Positions 49,893-58,969 are shown, counted from the stretch's first letter. The stretch: DNA of 64,000 bases from Nocardiopsis quinghaiensis (GCF_008638365.1 NZ_VWVU01000032.1:16205-80204); one strand, 5' to 3'. The notes: a model not told the origin generated them from the sequence alone. Made by a program: numbers and translations.

Positions 49893-51539
49893 CTACCTTT
49901 CGTCACGCCAACGTCGGTGGGACAGGGGCGCTGTGATGGGTTGGTCGTCCCAGAGGATCTGGGAGAAGACCCCTGCGGCCAGGCACCAGAAGGTGGAGGC
50001 GAGCAGGATCTCCACCGGGTTCCCGTCACCCGAGGTCCCCTCCCACACCTTGAGGAGCTTGTCCCCGTCCTCCCCGAAGACGGTGGTGATGGTGACCATG
50101 CCGACCAGCGCCACGAACAGGGAGTGCACCAGGCCGGTCGCGGCCACGGCCAGGGTCCGACCGGCCAGGAGCAGGGGCGCGTACCTGTCGTGGGTGGTGC
50201 TTCCGGTGTTGTGGTTACGGGTCTCGACGAGGAGGTAGCCGAGGGCGGCCCCGACCAGGACCGCGGGCAGTAACCAGCCCGGGGCGGCCCTCTCCCACCA
50301 GGTGGGATGGAACGCCACCAGGATGATCAGGCCGACCGCCCCGGCCGCGGGCAGGCGCAGCAACAACGGCATCGCCCACACCCGTCCGAGGAACAGTGCT
50401 CCCAGCCCGGTGATCACGTAGAGGGCACCGATGCCGTACAGGCTGTGGGTGATGGTCACCCGGTCGGTGGACAGCGCCAACACTACTAGTGCCAGTGCGT
50501 TGGCCAGCGCCAGCAGCAGAAGCCCGTACACGGCCAGGGCGCCCCGATGCTTGGGGCGCCGGTACAGGCCCAGCACCGCCGACCAGACCGCGACCACCGC
50601 GAAGCGCGGTAACAGGTGGCGTTCCACCACTTCGACGAGGACCGCCCGGTCAACGGCGGTCGGTGGGGGCGGTGTCACCCGCCGACCGCTACCGGACCCC
50701 TGCACCACCGGCCCGGACAGGGCCAGGGGGCCACCCGAGTACAACGGCACGGTGAACCGGAAAGCCCTGCCTTCGAAGAACACCCGTTGCCGCGCGGGTT
50801 CCTGGAAGGCCAGCCACCTGATCTCCTCCTCCATCGCGAGGGGTGGTGCGTGATCGAACAGCGGCAGGGACTGGTGCCGGTCCAGGTACCCTCGCCACAC
50901 CTCCCGGGCCTCCCGCACCCGGCGTATCAGGGGAACCCAGACCGGGCTCTGACCGAACAGGTGCTGGAGTGTCTCCTGCTGCCACCACTCCTCCCAGTCC
51001 TGGGAACCGCGGTGACGGAAGGGCTCGGACAAACTAAGGAAGCGGGTGCGGGCGGCCAGGGGTTCCAGATGCCGGTGGGCCTGTCCCTCCTGACCGGATA
51101 CATGTTCCCAGAGCGTCTCCACGCACACCGTGAACACCGACCACACCCGTACAGGTGACGCCGGCCCCTCCTCCGGGGCGAGCAGTTCGGGTAGCACCAC
51201 GCCCAGAAGGTGCTCGGGATGGTGCAGGAGCGCCCGGACCACGTGCTCGAAGTCCGGATCGGCGAACAGTTCAGTCAAGGCCTTGCGCGCCCCGGGCAGC
51301 TCCGGGCGCTGACTCGATGACACCTGGGTGGAGTACAGGCGGCGCAGAGCCTGGCGCAGTCGGGGATCCTGCCAAGCTTGGGCGTCGTTGGCGGTCGCGT
51401 ACGCCTCACGGTCGGCTTCCGCGACGGAACCGCCCCCCGAGGTCAGACGTGCCAGGAGGGAGCTCTGGGGAAGGCCGAGGAGGACGGGCTCGTCCTTCCC
51501 CCGTTCACCCTGTTCGTCGGCGGGGCCGCTGTCGCTCAC
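49893..51539 (-). CDS. Polytopic membrane protein encoded within type III-B operon
   Basis: 548 residues from a GTG at 51539 that overlaps the CARF gene stop (GTGA). Residues 1-305 are soluble and helical, rich in Trp and Arg (SQDWEEWWQQETLQHLFGQS; YLDRHQSLPLFDHAPPLAME). Then come about seven hydrophobic segments at roughly 311-326, 333-356, 366-385, 390-409, 421-437, 457-482 and 509-529, ending in a short basic tail. No named family was recognised. Being translationally coupled to a CARF protein and placed before cmr1, it looks like an effector or anchor of this CRISPR system rather than a stray transporter. The fold resembles neither CorA nor Csx23-size proteins. Confidence 0.85.
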   Translation of the reverse strand: MSDSGPADEQGERGKDEPVLLGLPQSSLLARLTSGGGSVAEADREAYATANDAQAWQDPRLRQALRRLYSTQVSSSQRPELPGARKALTELFADPDFEHVVRALLHHPEHLLGVVLPELLAPEEGPASPVRVWSVFTVCVETLWEHVSGQEGQAHRHLEPLAARTRFLSLSEPFRHRGSQDWEEWWQQETLQHLFGQSPVWVPLIRRVREAREVWRGYLDRHQSLPLFDHAPPLAMEEEIRWLAFQEPARQRVFFEGRAFRFTVPLYSGGPLALSGPVVQGSGSGRRVTPPPPTAVDRAVLVEVVERHLLPRFAVVAVWSAVLGLYRRPKHRGALAVYGLLLLALANALALVVLALSTDRVTITHSLYGIGALYVITGLGALFLGRVWAMPLLLRLPAAGAVGLIILVAFHPTWWERAAPGWLLPAVLVGAALGYLLVETRNHNTGSTTHDRYAPLLLAGRTLAVAATGLVHSLFVALVGMVTITTVFGEDGDKLLKVWEGTSGDGNPVEILLASTFWCLAAGVFSQILWDDQPITAPLSHRRWRDER

Positions 51540-52522
51540 GGCTCCTGCTTCGTCGCGGGGACGAGTTCGCGCAGCGCCGTCCCGAAGGGGGTGAGCCGCC
51601 ACTGGAGCTCGTCGGGCAGGTACTCGTAGGCGAACCCCTCCCAGACCGCGCCGTGCGGCGGTTCGCCGACGAAGTAGCCGTCGTCACCGGACCCCGCGAG
51701 TCTGCCTTCGAGGTCGTCAGTGCGGGGCGAACTCAACGGCAGCTCGATCGACCGGGGACTGGCGGAGAACTCGTACTGGGCGTGTGCGCTGATCCGGCTC
51801 CCGTACAGGCAGCGCAGTGCTTCGGCGAACCCTATGAGGAAGGGTATGGCCACCCGGAAACCACCGGTGAGGTGGAATCGGCACGTGGACTCCGGGTGCC
51901 GCAGCAGTTCCTTGAAGTGCGGACCGAGCGAGCCCAACTGCCGCATGGCCCCCAGGAACCTGTCGTTGTCCTCGGCGTCGAGTCCGGGCAGACGCACGAT
52001 GACGACCCGTCCAGGGCCGAATCGGGCGGTGCTGTCGGTGGTGGGCAGGTAGTCCACCCGATCGATGTCACCTCCGGTCATCGCCAGGGCGTTGAACAGT
52101 GCGGCGCGCAGGCCTCGACCGGTGTCGCTGGCGACGAGGAGGACCGTCTCGTCGTTGTTACCGTCCGCTTGGACCTGGTGGTTGCCCCGCCGGTTCGAGG
52201 CCAGGGAGGTGAGTTCGGCGCTGATGGTCCGGGGCCACTCGTCGAGACCGATCTCCTGGACCAGGGACTCCAGATTCTCTCGTGCCTGGCCCCTCTCGGA
52301 GAGCTCCTTCACCAACTGTTCCGACACCCGGTCCGCCTCGTCCTGGGTGTCGGGCAGCTCGCCCTCCGGGTCGTGGATCCGCGTGCGGTTGTCGAAGACG
52401 TCCTGGGCCAGATCGGCATCGCCCACGGCTTCCTCGACGCGGGTACTCCAGTTCGTGAGGACGTTGTCGAACAGGCTGACTCCTACGGAGGCCACGTGCA
52501 CGGTGATGGGACGTTCGCTCAT
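51536..52522 (-). CDS. CARF-family protein (APE2256/TIGR02619-like)
   Basis: 328 residues. A Rossmann-like N-terminus (ITVHVASVGVSLFDNVLTNW, residues 6-25), ISAEL at 100-104, VLLVASDTGRGLRAALFNAL at 127-146 and CRFHLTGGFRVAIPFLIGFA at 214-233 follow the order of APE2256-type CARF proteins (stvGtSl, sAE, SDT-G, TGGfK), which bind cyclic oligoadenylate. After residue 250 only about 75 residues remain, ending in WRLTPFGTALREL; no HEPN, PIN or PD-ExK nuclease motif is seen. It may be a sensor for the adjacent membrane protein or a ring nuclease. Start overlaps cmr6 stop (ATGA). Confidence 0.82.
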   Translation of the reverse strand: MSERPITVHVASVGVSLFDNVLTNWSTRVEEAVGDADLAQDVFDNRTRIHDPEGELPDTQDEADRVSEQLVKELSERGQARENLESLVQEIGLDEWPRTISAELTSLASNRRGNHQVQADGNNDETVLLVASDTGRGLRAALFNALAMTGGDIDRVDYLPTTDSTARFGPGRVVIVRLPGLDAEDNDRFLGAMRQLGSLGPHFKELLRHPESTCRFHLTGGFRVAIPFLIGFAEALRCLYGSRISAHAQYEFSASPRSIELPLSSPRTDDLEGRLAGSGDDGYFVGEPPHGAVWEGFAYEYLPDELQWRLTPFGTALRELVPATKQEP

Positions 52523-53646
52523 GCGTCCTCCCCGTCCGCGCGTGCGCAGGAGAAGTAGCCGTAGCCGGCGGTGGTGCGCCCACCGCCCCCGAGTTCCTCT
52601 CCGGCCTCGACCAGCCAGTCGAACACCGCGTTCAGATCGTCCTCGTCATCGCCCATCAGCTCCACCCGCAGGTCGCCGCTGACTGAAAGGAACGGCAACG
52701 GAACCGGGTTGTGGTGCTCACCGGGGTATTGGGCGTCCTTCCTGACCTGGGCTTTCTCGTGGGCTTTGGTATCGGTGCTGGTGTAGTAGGGGTGCTGGTG
52801 CGGGGTGATGACGTCCGCGTGCACCTTCACCGTGTCCTCGCCGGGCAGGGCGTCGAGGAACCGGACCGAACCACGACTGTGGTCCTCTCGGGTCGGACGC
52901 GGCTCCTTGCCGAAACGCGGCCGAGGGCCGCCCAGAGCTCGGATCACCCGCGCGGTGTCGACGTCGGCGCTGCGTGCCCCGGCTGCGGCCAAGCCTTTGA
53001 GGGTGGCGGCGGACAGGGTCGGCCAACCATAGGTTCCGTGCAGAGCCAGGCCGTTGTCCAGGACACCGAACTGGAGGCCGAGCCCGGAGACCAGCCGCCA
53101 CTCGACGGTCAGGCGCACCCTGAGCACGTGCCGACGGTCCGGGTCGGCCGAGACCCACTCCCGCAGGAAGCGCCGTCGGCGTTCCAGGGTCTGGCGCAGA
53201 AGCTCGGCGTCCCCCTGACCGATCCTGGTCTCGACGGCCCAGTCGTGCAGGGGAACGTGGTTCTTCCAGGGGTTGGTGCCTCCGTCGAGCGGTTCGAACG
53301 ACAGGCGTCGCAGGACGACGAGTCCGTTGGCTTCGGGGCCGACCGCCTCCCACCGCTCCTTCTTCTCCTGGAGCGTGGTGCTGGGGTCCTGGTTCTCCCG
53401 GGCCTCGTACTCGACCCTGAGCGCCCTGCCGAGCGGGCCGTTGGCGGGGTATACCGTGGCCCGCCCTCCGCCGCCGGAACCGTGACGGCCACCGGAACCT
53501 CCGGAGCCCTGTCCCCGGTTTCCGCCCCGGGGCGCTCCGTTACCAGCACCTCCCGGAGCCGGTTTGCGCTGCGGAGGCGGAGCGGGGCGTGGAGCGCGCG
53601 GGCCCTTGCCGCCGAAGGCGTGCTTGGGGTCAGGAATCCCCGCCAT
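52519..53646 (-). CDS. cmr6: Type III-B RAMP protein Cmr6
   Basis: 375 residues from an ATG at 53646 that lies 17 bp inside the end of cmr5, with GGGGG about 9 bp upstream. A Gly/Pro/Arg-rich, probably disordered N-terminus (residues 10-70) leads to the RAMP core: VEWRLVSGLGLQFGVLDNGL (about 202-221), GWPTLSAATLKGLAAAGARS, and ALPGEDTVKVHADVITPHQH, closing with the Gly-rich loop GGGGRTTAGYGYF. Cmr6 forms part of the Cmr complex filament. The long low-complexity N-terminus is unusual for the family. Confidence 0.9.
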   Translation of the reverse strand: MAGIPDPKHAFGGKGPRAPRPAPPPQRKPAPGGAGNGAPRGGNRGQGSGGSGGRHGSGGGGRATVYPANGPLGRALRVEYEARENQDPSTTLQEKKERWEAVGPEANGLVVLRRLSFEPLDGGTNPWKNHVPLHDWAVETRIGQGDAELLRQTLERRRRFLREWVSADPDRRHVLRVRLTVEWRLVSGLGLQFGVLDNGLALHGTYGWPTLSAATLKGLAAAGARSADVDTARVIRALGGPRPRFGKEPRPTREDHSRGSVRFLDALPGEDTVKVHADVITPHQHPYYTSTDTKAHEKAQVRKDAQYPGEHHNPVPLPFLSVSGDLRVELMGDDEDDLNAVFDWLVEAGEELGGGGRTTAGYGYFSCARADGEDA

Positions 53647-54115
53647 GCGTAGCACCCCCTTCACCGGAGGTACCGTCGCCGGAGCCACCCTTCCTGGAAC
53701 CGCCGCTCTCGGAGGCCTCGCACAGGGCTTCGGCGAGCCTGCTCAGCCACACCGACAGCGCCTCGACCTCGGCGGAGACCCGCGCGTAGTCATGGACGTC
53801 GGCTTCCCCGAGCGCCCGGAGGAACTGGTGCGGGGTCATCTGCCGCCCGGTCCCGGTGAGCAGCCCCTGGTCGGCGATGTGCGCGGCCACTCGTTCGGAG
53901 AGGCGGTGGTAGGCGCACTCCAGTTCGTCGCCCTGCGGATTCGCCTTGGAGAGCACGAAGGCGTAAGTGGCGGCCAAGCCGCTGCCGCGCAACCGCATGG
54001 GCAGTTGCCGCATACGGGTGCGCAGTTCGGGGCTGACGGTCTCGCCGAGGATCCGGTAGGCGATGCTCGCGGCCGCCTGGTCGACCCTTCTGGCTGTTCG
54101 TGTGGACTCACTCAC
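53630..54115 (-). CDS. cmr5: Type III-B small subunit Cmr5
   Basis: 161 residues from a GTG at 54115 (GGGGAGGG 6 bp before). It overlaps cmr4 by 8 bp. The core is all-helical: ARRVDQAAASIAYRILGETV, RTRMRQLPMRLRGSGLAATY, LSERVAAHIADQGLLTGTGR, LRALGEADVHDYARVSAEVE, matching the Cmr5 bundle that lines the crRNA filament. The last 25 residues are a Ser/Gly tail. The family call rests on operon position and helical pattern as much as on sequence. Confidence 0.85.
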   Translation of the reverse strand: MSESTRTARRVDQAAASIAYRILGETVSPELRTRMRQLPMRLRGSGLAATYAFVLSKANPQGDELECAYHRLSERVAAHIADQGLLTGTGRQMTPHQFLRALGEADVHDYARVSAEVEALSVWLSRLAEALCEASESGGSRKGGSGDGTSGEGGATHGGDS

Positions 54116-55022
54116 CGGTGCCCTCCCCGGCCAACCGCGACCACACCAGACCCTTGCCCAGGGTCTCGTCCCCGCCGATCTGCAGCACGGACCCGTCGAA
54201 CAGTTTCCGTAGCAGGCGCTGGTGCTCGGCGTCGTGCTCGGTGTCCTTGCCCTGCGGGGTACGCAGGGTGAGCACCGTGGCCAGCAGGGTCTCGGTGGGC
54301 AGGTACTCGCTGGTGAACGGACCGTGTTCGACGGTCTTGGTGTCGGGATTGAGCTGGACGCGGACTGCGTATTCGGTGCACTCGCGCAGGAGCTGGTCCA
54401 TGATCGAGGTGCCCACCAGCAGCATGTCGGTGCGGAACTTGTCCGCGAAGTACGCCAGGGCAGACCCGTCGCCGATACCGTCGGTCGCGATCCGCTCGGC
54501 CCAGTTCTCCAGGCCTCCTGCGGTCGTGGGCCTGGACATCGGTACCAGGCAGGGCCCCACGACCTGGTCCGACGCCGTCCATTCCGTGTCGAGTGCCACC
54601 CCACGGTCGTGGGCGATGTCGGGGACGTCCGGGATCTCCCCTGGGAGCCCGGTCCGGGTGTACTTGCGGGACAGCCTCGACAGCGCCACCGAAGAGGTGG
54701 CCCAGGCGAAGGTGCGCCGCAGGGTGGGCACCGGCAGGGCCACCAACTGGGCGTCGCCGACGGTGAGCAGCCCGGCGGTGGGGTTGACCCCCGGCTCACC
54801 GTCACGCTGGACGGCCTTGCCGAACACCCGGTCCAGGGAGCCCTGGCCCCAACCGGCGTCGTACCCGGCGGCCCGCAACGCACCCTTGAGGCTCTGGCCC
54901 CACACGACCGGATACCCGGTCGTGGATTCCCGTTGGATCGGCAGGTTCAGGGATCCCTCGGCATCGGCGGCCCCGGCGTGCAGGGGCGACTCGGTGTACA
55001 GGTAGAGCAGAAAACTGGTCAC
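54108..55022 (-). CDS. cmr4: Type III-B backbone RAMP protein Cmr4
   Basis: 304 residues from a GTG that overlaps cmr3's stop (GTGA), with GGAG 7 bp upstream. LYLYTESPLHAGAADAEGSL opens the Cas7-like fold, ESTTGYPVVWGQSLKGALRA is the P-x-x-x-G-S-S-x-K-G motif of Cas7-type proteins, and QIGGDETLGKGLVW the C-terminal Gly-rich loop. Cmr4 forms the repeated backbone on crRNA and cuts target RNA every 6 nt through an acidic residue in a loop near the N-terminus; an Asp in GAADAEGS could serve. Confidence 0.93.
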   Translation of the reverse strand: MTSFLLYLYTESPLHAGAADAEGSLNLPIQRESTTGYPVVWGQSLKGALRAAGYDAGWGQGSLDRVFGKAVQRDGEPGVNPTAGLLTVGDAQLVALPVPTLRRTFAWATSSVALSRLSRKYTRTGLPGEIPDVPDIAHDRGVALDTEWTASDQVVGPCLVPMSRPTTAGGLENWAERIATDGIGDGSALAYFADKFRTDMLLVGTSIMDQLLRECTEYAVRVQLNPDTKTVEHGPFTSEYLPTETLLATVLTLRTPQGKDTEHDAEHQRLLRKLFDGSVLQIGGDETLGKGLVWSRLAGEGTGE

Positions 55023-56209
55023 GACCACACTCCGGTCAGGACGACGCCGAACCCCGCGGTGGCCAGGCTGATCTCCTTGGTCCTGCGGATTCGCTCGGAC
55101 AGGGGCAGGGCCCTGCCGTGGTGCCGCACGGCCCAGCGTTCGGCGTCGTCGGTGTTGGGGAACTTCAGGAGGTACAGCGCTCCGGGCGGGACCGCGTAGT
55201 AGAGGGACCGGGAGTTCTTGAACTCCTCCCAGTTCCGGGTGGGGGAGGCGGTGGCGACGGCCAGGGGGTCGTCCAGCCGGGCGGCGACGAGTTCGGCTCC
55301 GGACGTACGAATCGGGGGGACCCATCCCCGCGGCCACACACCGGGGGTGGCCACGTACAGCAGGAGCCGGCCGCCGGGGAAGGAGGGAGGTTGTTCCGGC
55401 CATTCCAGGCCGGGCGCGGGGTCGATGTCGGCCAACCGGGCCAGGCCGCCGAAGCGCACCGGTCCCGTGACCTCGTCCAGAAGGCGGTGGCGGTCGAGTT
55501 CGGGGTGAGGAGTGACATGGGCGGCGAAGGCCCACTGCTCCCGCAGCCTCAGGTGCGTGGCCCGGTACAGCAACCCGTGTTCGGCGGTACGGGTGCTGTG
55601 GTCCACCTTCAGCCCGACTCGTGTCTCGGGTTCCAGGGGCTCCTCGGAGGAGAGCCCGAGCCGGTTCACGGACACCTTGGCTCCGGGGGCGACCAGATTC
55701 CCGTGCAGGTAGTCCTGGAGGGCCCGGCCGGACATCCACCCGGTCACGGGTTCAGGATCGTCGACGCCCTCGGGAACGGTGAAGGCGCGCAGGTTCTCCG
55801 CGCCGGACCCGGAGGCCTCTTCGTCCAGGTCCGTGCTGACCTCGGAGACGGATCCGGAGACCGACATGCGGCGCACGTCGTCGTCCCCGTGCGGGTGGAC
55901 CAGGTCGGTGGGCACGGGGAAATAGGGCTCCCAGGTCCGGCCTCGCCTTCTGCGGCGGGCCAGGACCGGGCCGCGCACGCTCTCCGGTTCCCCGCCCAGT
56001 CCCCCCTCGGCCGAGGCCAAGGCCCCGGCGACGGTGGAGGGCCAGGGGTGCACGGTCTGCGCTGTCCCTCCGGTCCCGGCGTCGAAGGCTCGCCCGTCAC
56101 GCACCTGCACGGTGTCATGGGGGCGCAGCAGGACCCACTGGTCGTCGAGGCGCCCTTCCGGGACGGGGGTGTCCCCGGTGAAGGGGAGCGGAACGTGCGG
56201 GGTGCTCAA
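55019..56209 (-). CDS. cmr3: Type III-B RAMP protein Cmr3
   Basis: 396 residues from a TTG at 56207-56209. The TTG overlaps the cas10 stop (TTGA) and AGGAGG lies 4 bp before it, so a TTG start is well supported. LLRPHDTVQVRDGRAFDAGT is the Cmr3 N-terminal RAMP motif (D-x-x-x-F-R-D-G-R-x-F), HPWPSTVAGAL follows, and SLATAGFGVVLTGVW ends the protein. Cmr3 binds the 5' tag of crRNA together with Cas10. Confidence 0.92.
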   Translation of the reverse strand: MSTPHVPLPFTGDTPVPEGRLDDQWVLLRPHDTVQVRDGRAFDAGTGGTAQTVHPWPSTVAGALASAEGGLGGEPESVRGPVLARRRRRGRTWEPYFPVPTDLVHPHGDDDVRRMSVSGSVSEVSTDLDEEASGSGAENLRAFTVPEGVDDPEPVTGWMSGRALQDYLHGNLVAPGAKVSVNRLGLSSEEPLEPETRVGLKVDHSTRTAEHGLLYRATHLRLREQWAFAAHVTPHPELDRHRLLDEVTGPVRFGGLARLADIDPAPGLEWPEQPPSFPGGRLLLYVATPGVWPRGWVPPIRTSGAELVAARLDDPLAVATASPTRNWEEFKNSRSLYYAVPPGALYLLKFPNTDDAERWAVRHHGRALPLSERIRRTKEISLATAGFGVVLTGVWS

Positions 56210-58158
56210 TGGGCCTCCTGACGCAGGAAGAGGGCGACACGGATTGCACCTTCGTCCACCAGACGCCGACCCGCGGCCATGCGCTCCAGTGACGTGGTCG
56301 CCTCGGCGGAGAAGGCCTTGCGTTCCTCCCGGTCCCGCTGGACGGGGCCGGTGTCGGTTCGCTCGTCGCTCGGTCCGCCGTTCTGCCGTTCGCTGCTCGG
56401 TACAGGGACGAGGGAGGTGTGGCGGTGGACCAGACGCCCCATCTCCGCGCGGGCGACCCGGTACGGCAGCGCATCGAACTCGCTCTGGTTCTGCTCGCCT
56501 CCGCCGTCCAGATGGACCTGCTCGGTGAGCAGATCCGACAGCAGGCGCGGGGACAACCGGGCGCGAGGGTGGTGGGTACTGGGGACGAACAGTTCCAGGG
56601 CGTCCACCGGGGAGCTCTCGGGTTCGGGCACGCCGTCCCGGCGCTCCCCTTCCCAGGGAAGGACACACTCGGCGTGGCTTCCGCTGGCGCGGATGAACCC
56701 CACCCCCAGGCCGTTCTTGTGCCTGAGCGCCTTGGCCTCCTCCAACAGCTCATGGGCGCCCGCCAGCGCCTGGCGGAGCGAGGATCCGTGGTGGAAGAAC
56801 AGCAGGCCGTTGCTCGCGGAGGGCAGCCCGGGGGCGTTGGCCGCCCGGCAGGCTCGGGTGGCCTCCAACGCGGACGCGGCCGGGACCAGTGCGAGAAGGT
56901 CGTCTCCGCCCGCGTAGACCACGATGCCGCTCGCTTTCCTGACCGCCTCGCGCTGACGGGCGGCGGTGCGGGCGAGCCGGGCGGAGACTTCAGTGTGGAC
57001 GGTATGCCCTCGCGACAGGTCCAGGCGGGAGCCGTCCTGCCCGGGGGCGTTGCCGGACAGGTGCCTGCCCATGGAATCCAGGTCCTGAACCAACACGGCC
57101 AGGTGTGGGGAGGGCGGTGGTACACCCTGCTCTCCCATGAGTTCCACCAGCGCCTGGGCGGCCTTACCGCCGGACTGGACGGCATCGACGAACTCCGGAT
57201 CGGCCCTCTTCGCCTCGGCGTCTTCGGTGGTGTCGGTGAACTCCCTGGACAGGGCATCCACGTGCCAGGGCTCGGGGAAGACCCAGCGGCTGCCACGCCC
57301 CCGGAGCCAGTTGGCGTCGGTTCCCGTGGGTTGTGCGGGCAGGCCAGGGGTGGGGGTCTCCTCGATGGGATCGGGGCCGAGAGCCTTGGCTGACCGGCTG
57401 AGTTCTCCAACGATGTCGCTGATACCGGAGACCGTGCCCCAGAGCTTCAGAACGGCGTGCCGGTAGGGCAGAGAGGCGATCGCGTTCGTGGAGGGGAAAC
57501 TCTCGTGGCTGCCGGCGGAAGTGCGGTGCCACAGCCGCTTGACCCAGTTGGCGACGGCCAATCGCTCACGCCCAAGGTGCTTCGGGGAATTGTGGGGCAG
57601 GTTCTCCTTGTCGACAGCACGCCACCGTGGCGAGAGCATGCACAGATCACCGGGGGAGTCGCCGGGCTGGTTGAAGTTCCGGGTGTTCTTGCGCTCGGCC
57701 AGAGAACGTTGGGCGTATGACCAGTCCTGCTCGTAGGATTCGGACCCGGCGGGCACGCTCACCCACTGCACCACCGGCCAGCCCGGCACTCGGTGCTGCT
57801 CCGTGCCGAACACCTCCCTCATCCACCCCTCCCAGGTGTCGTTCAGGTGGTCGGCGGTGTCCCGGGCTGCGGCGGGACCGGCGCCCTCGGGCAGCAAGGC
57901 CACGACCCGGTTGGGCATCCCGTCCTCGGCGCCGCATCTGTTCCCCTTGCCGTTCTGTTCGCCCTTCCGCTCCGCGGGGGCCGGGAAGACGATGCGCGCG
58001 TCGTGTGTGCCGTCCAGGCGGCGGACCGCCTCGGCGGCCAGGTGGGCGACGATCTCGCTGGCGGAGCGCAGGTCCGCGGTGGTGCGGGACTCGGTGATGT
58101 AGCGCTGCACTCCGGCGAGGGCGAGGATGACCAGGTCACGCGGGCCGTATTCGCTCAT
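56206..58158 (-). CDS. cas10: Cas10 (Cmr2), cyclic-oligoadenylate synthetase subunit
   Basis: 650 residues. The palm/cyclase domain carries the catalytic GGDD at 417-420 in GIVVYAGGDDLLALV and the partner acidic strand AVLVQDLDSMG at 354-364. RDLVILALAGVQRYITESRT opens the first palm domain. The N-terminal HD nuclease domain of many Cas10 proteins is not seen; no HD pair lies in the first 200 residues, and the protein is shorter than most Cmr2. The complex should therefore make cyclic oligoadenylate on binding target RNA but may not cut DNA. Stop overlaps cmr3's TTG. Confidence 0.94.
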   Translation of the reverse strand: MSEYGPRDLVILALAGVQRYITESRTTADLRSASEIVAHLAAEAVRRLDGTHDARIVFPAPAERKGEQNGKGNRCGAEDGMPNRVVALLPEGAGPAAARDTADHLNDTWEGWMREVFGTEQHRVPGWPVVQWVSVPAGSESYEQDWSYAQRSLAERKNTRNFNQPGDSPGDLCMLSPRWRAVDKENLPHNSPKHLGRERLAVANWVKRLWHRTSAGSHESFPSTNAIASLPYRHAVLKLWGTVSGISDIVGELSRSAKALGPDPIEETPTPGLPAQPTGTDANWLRGRGSRWVFPEPWHVDALSREFTDTTEDAEAKRADPEFVDAVQSGGKAAQALVELMGEQGVPPPSPHLAVLVQDLDSMGRHLSGNAPGQDGSRLDLSRGHTVHTEVSARLARTAARQREAVRKASGIVVYAGGDDLLALVPAASALEATRACRAANAPGLPSASNGLLFFHHGSSLRQALAGAHELLEEAKALRHKNGLGVGFIRASGSHAECVLPWEGERRDGVPEPESSPVDALELFVPSTHHPRARLSPRLLSDLLTEQVHLDGGGEQNQSEFDALPYRVARAEMGRLVHRHTSLVPVPSSERQNGGPSDERTDTGPVQRDREERKAFSAEATTSLERMAAGRRLVDEGAIRVALFLRQEAH

Positions 58159-58228
58159 GCGCCTCCGTTCCAGGGGCGGTGGGGGTTGTTGAGGGTGTGC
58201 GTGCTGTGGTTCGTGGTGTCGCGGGGGC

Positions 58229-58969
58229 TCAGGGTGTCCTCTCGGACAGTGCCGGGGATCGCGCGGGCCTGGGGGCTGGTCCTTCGTTCATCCGTACCCG
58301 CACGTGTCCGAGGCCGTGGGTGCTCTGGGCACTGACCCCGGCGTAGGAGGCGAAGAGCCACAGTGCCGCGAACACCCGCTGCGCCGGGCGGAAAGCGCGT
58401 GCGGGCAGGCCGAAGATGGCGTTGCCGACGAACCCGGTGCGCTGACTGGGGCCCGAGCCCGAGGCCAGGCTCCGGATGCTGTGCCGGGCCAGGTGGGCGC
58501 TCTGGACCGCTTCGGTGACCGCGGATTCTGGCAGGGGCTGGGGGCTGAAGGCTGCCCACCGGCATGCGAGTCCGCCCAGAAGGAGTTCGGGGACCGGTAG
58601 GGGGAGTTGGCGCCCATCCTGGTTGATGTAGGCAGGGGTGATGAAGGAGACCGCGACTTTGCGGGCGGGCGGGGCGGCGGCCATCCGGGTGTAGGCCTCG
58701 GTGCGCTGTTCCCTCAGGGAGATCGCGGCCGTGTGCGGACCCAGTCGGGCCGAGGCGTCGATTCGCGCGCCGAGATCGGGCTCGGTGGCCTCGTCCAGCC
58801 AGCTCAGGGTCAGTTGTCGGTCAGCCAGCGCGGCGGTGAAGGGTTTGGTCTGCGCGCTGTGGTCGCCCGAAGGGGATTCGAGCAGACGGCAGGCCAGGGC
58901 GTGCAGATGGGTCGGGAGCACGCCGGAATGCGGCGGGGGACTGAGGGTGAGTGACCACTGGGTGGGCAC
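58229..58969 (-). CDS. cas6: CRISPR pre-crRNA endoribonuclease Cas6
   Basis: 246 residues from a GTG at 58969. The first half is a ferredoxin-like fold (LTLSPPPHSGVLPTHLHALA). The C-terminal half has QRTGFVGNAIFGLP, then AALWLFASYAGVSAQSTHGL GHVRV, the Gly-rich G-x-G-x-x-x-x-x-G loop of Cas6. His37 or another His near the N-terminus may be catalytic. It is the first gene of the operon, 70 bp before cas10, and would process pre-crRNA. The presence of cas6 requires an array somewhere, although none is intact in the window. Confidence 0.88.
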   Translation of the reverse strand: MPTQWSLTLSPPPHSGVLPTHLHALACRLLESPSGDHSAQTKPFTAALADRQLTLSWLDEATEPDLGARIDASARLGPHTAAISLREQRTEAYTRMAAAPPARKVAVSFITPAYINQDGRQLPLPVPELLLGGLACRWAAFSPQPLPESAVTEAVQSAHLARHSIRSLASGSGPSQRTGFVGNAIFGLPARAFRPAQRVFAALWLFASYAGVSAQSTHGLGHVRVRMNEGPAPRPARSPALSERTP

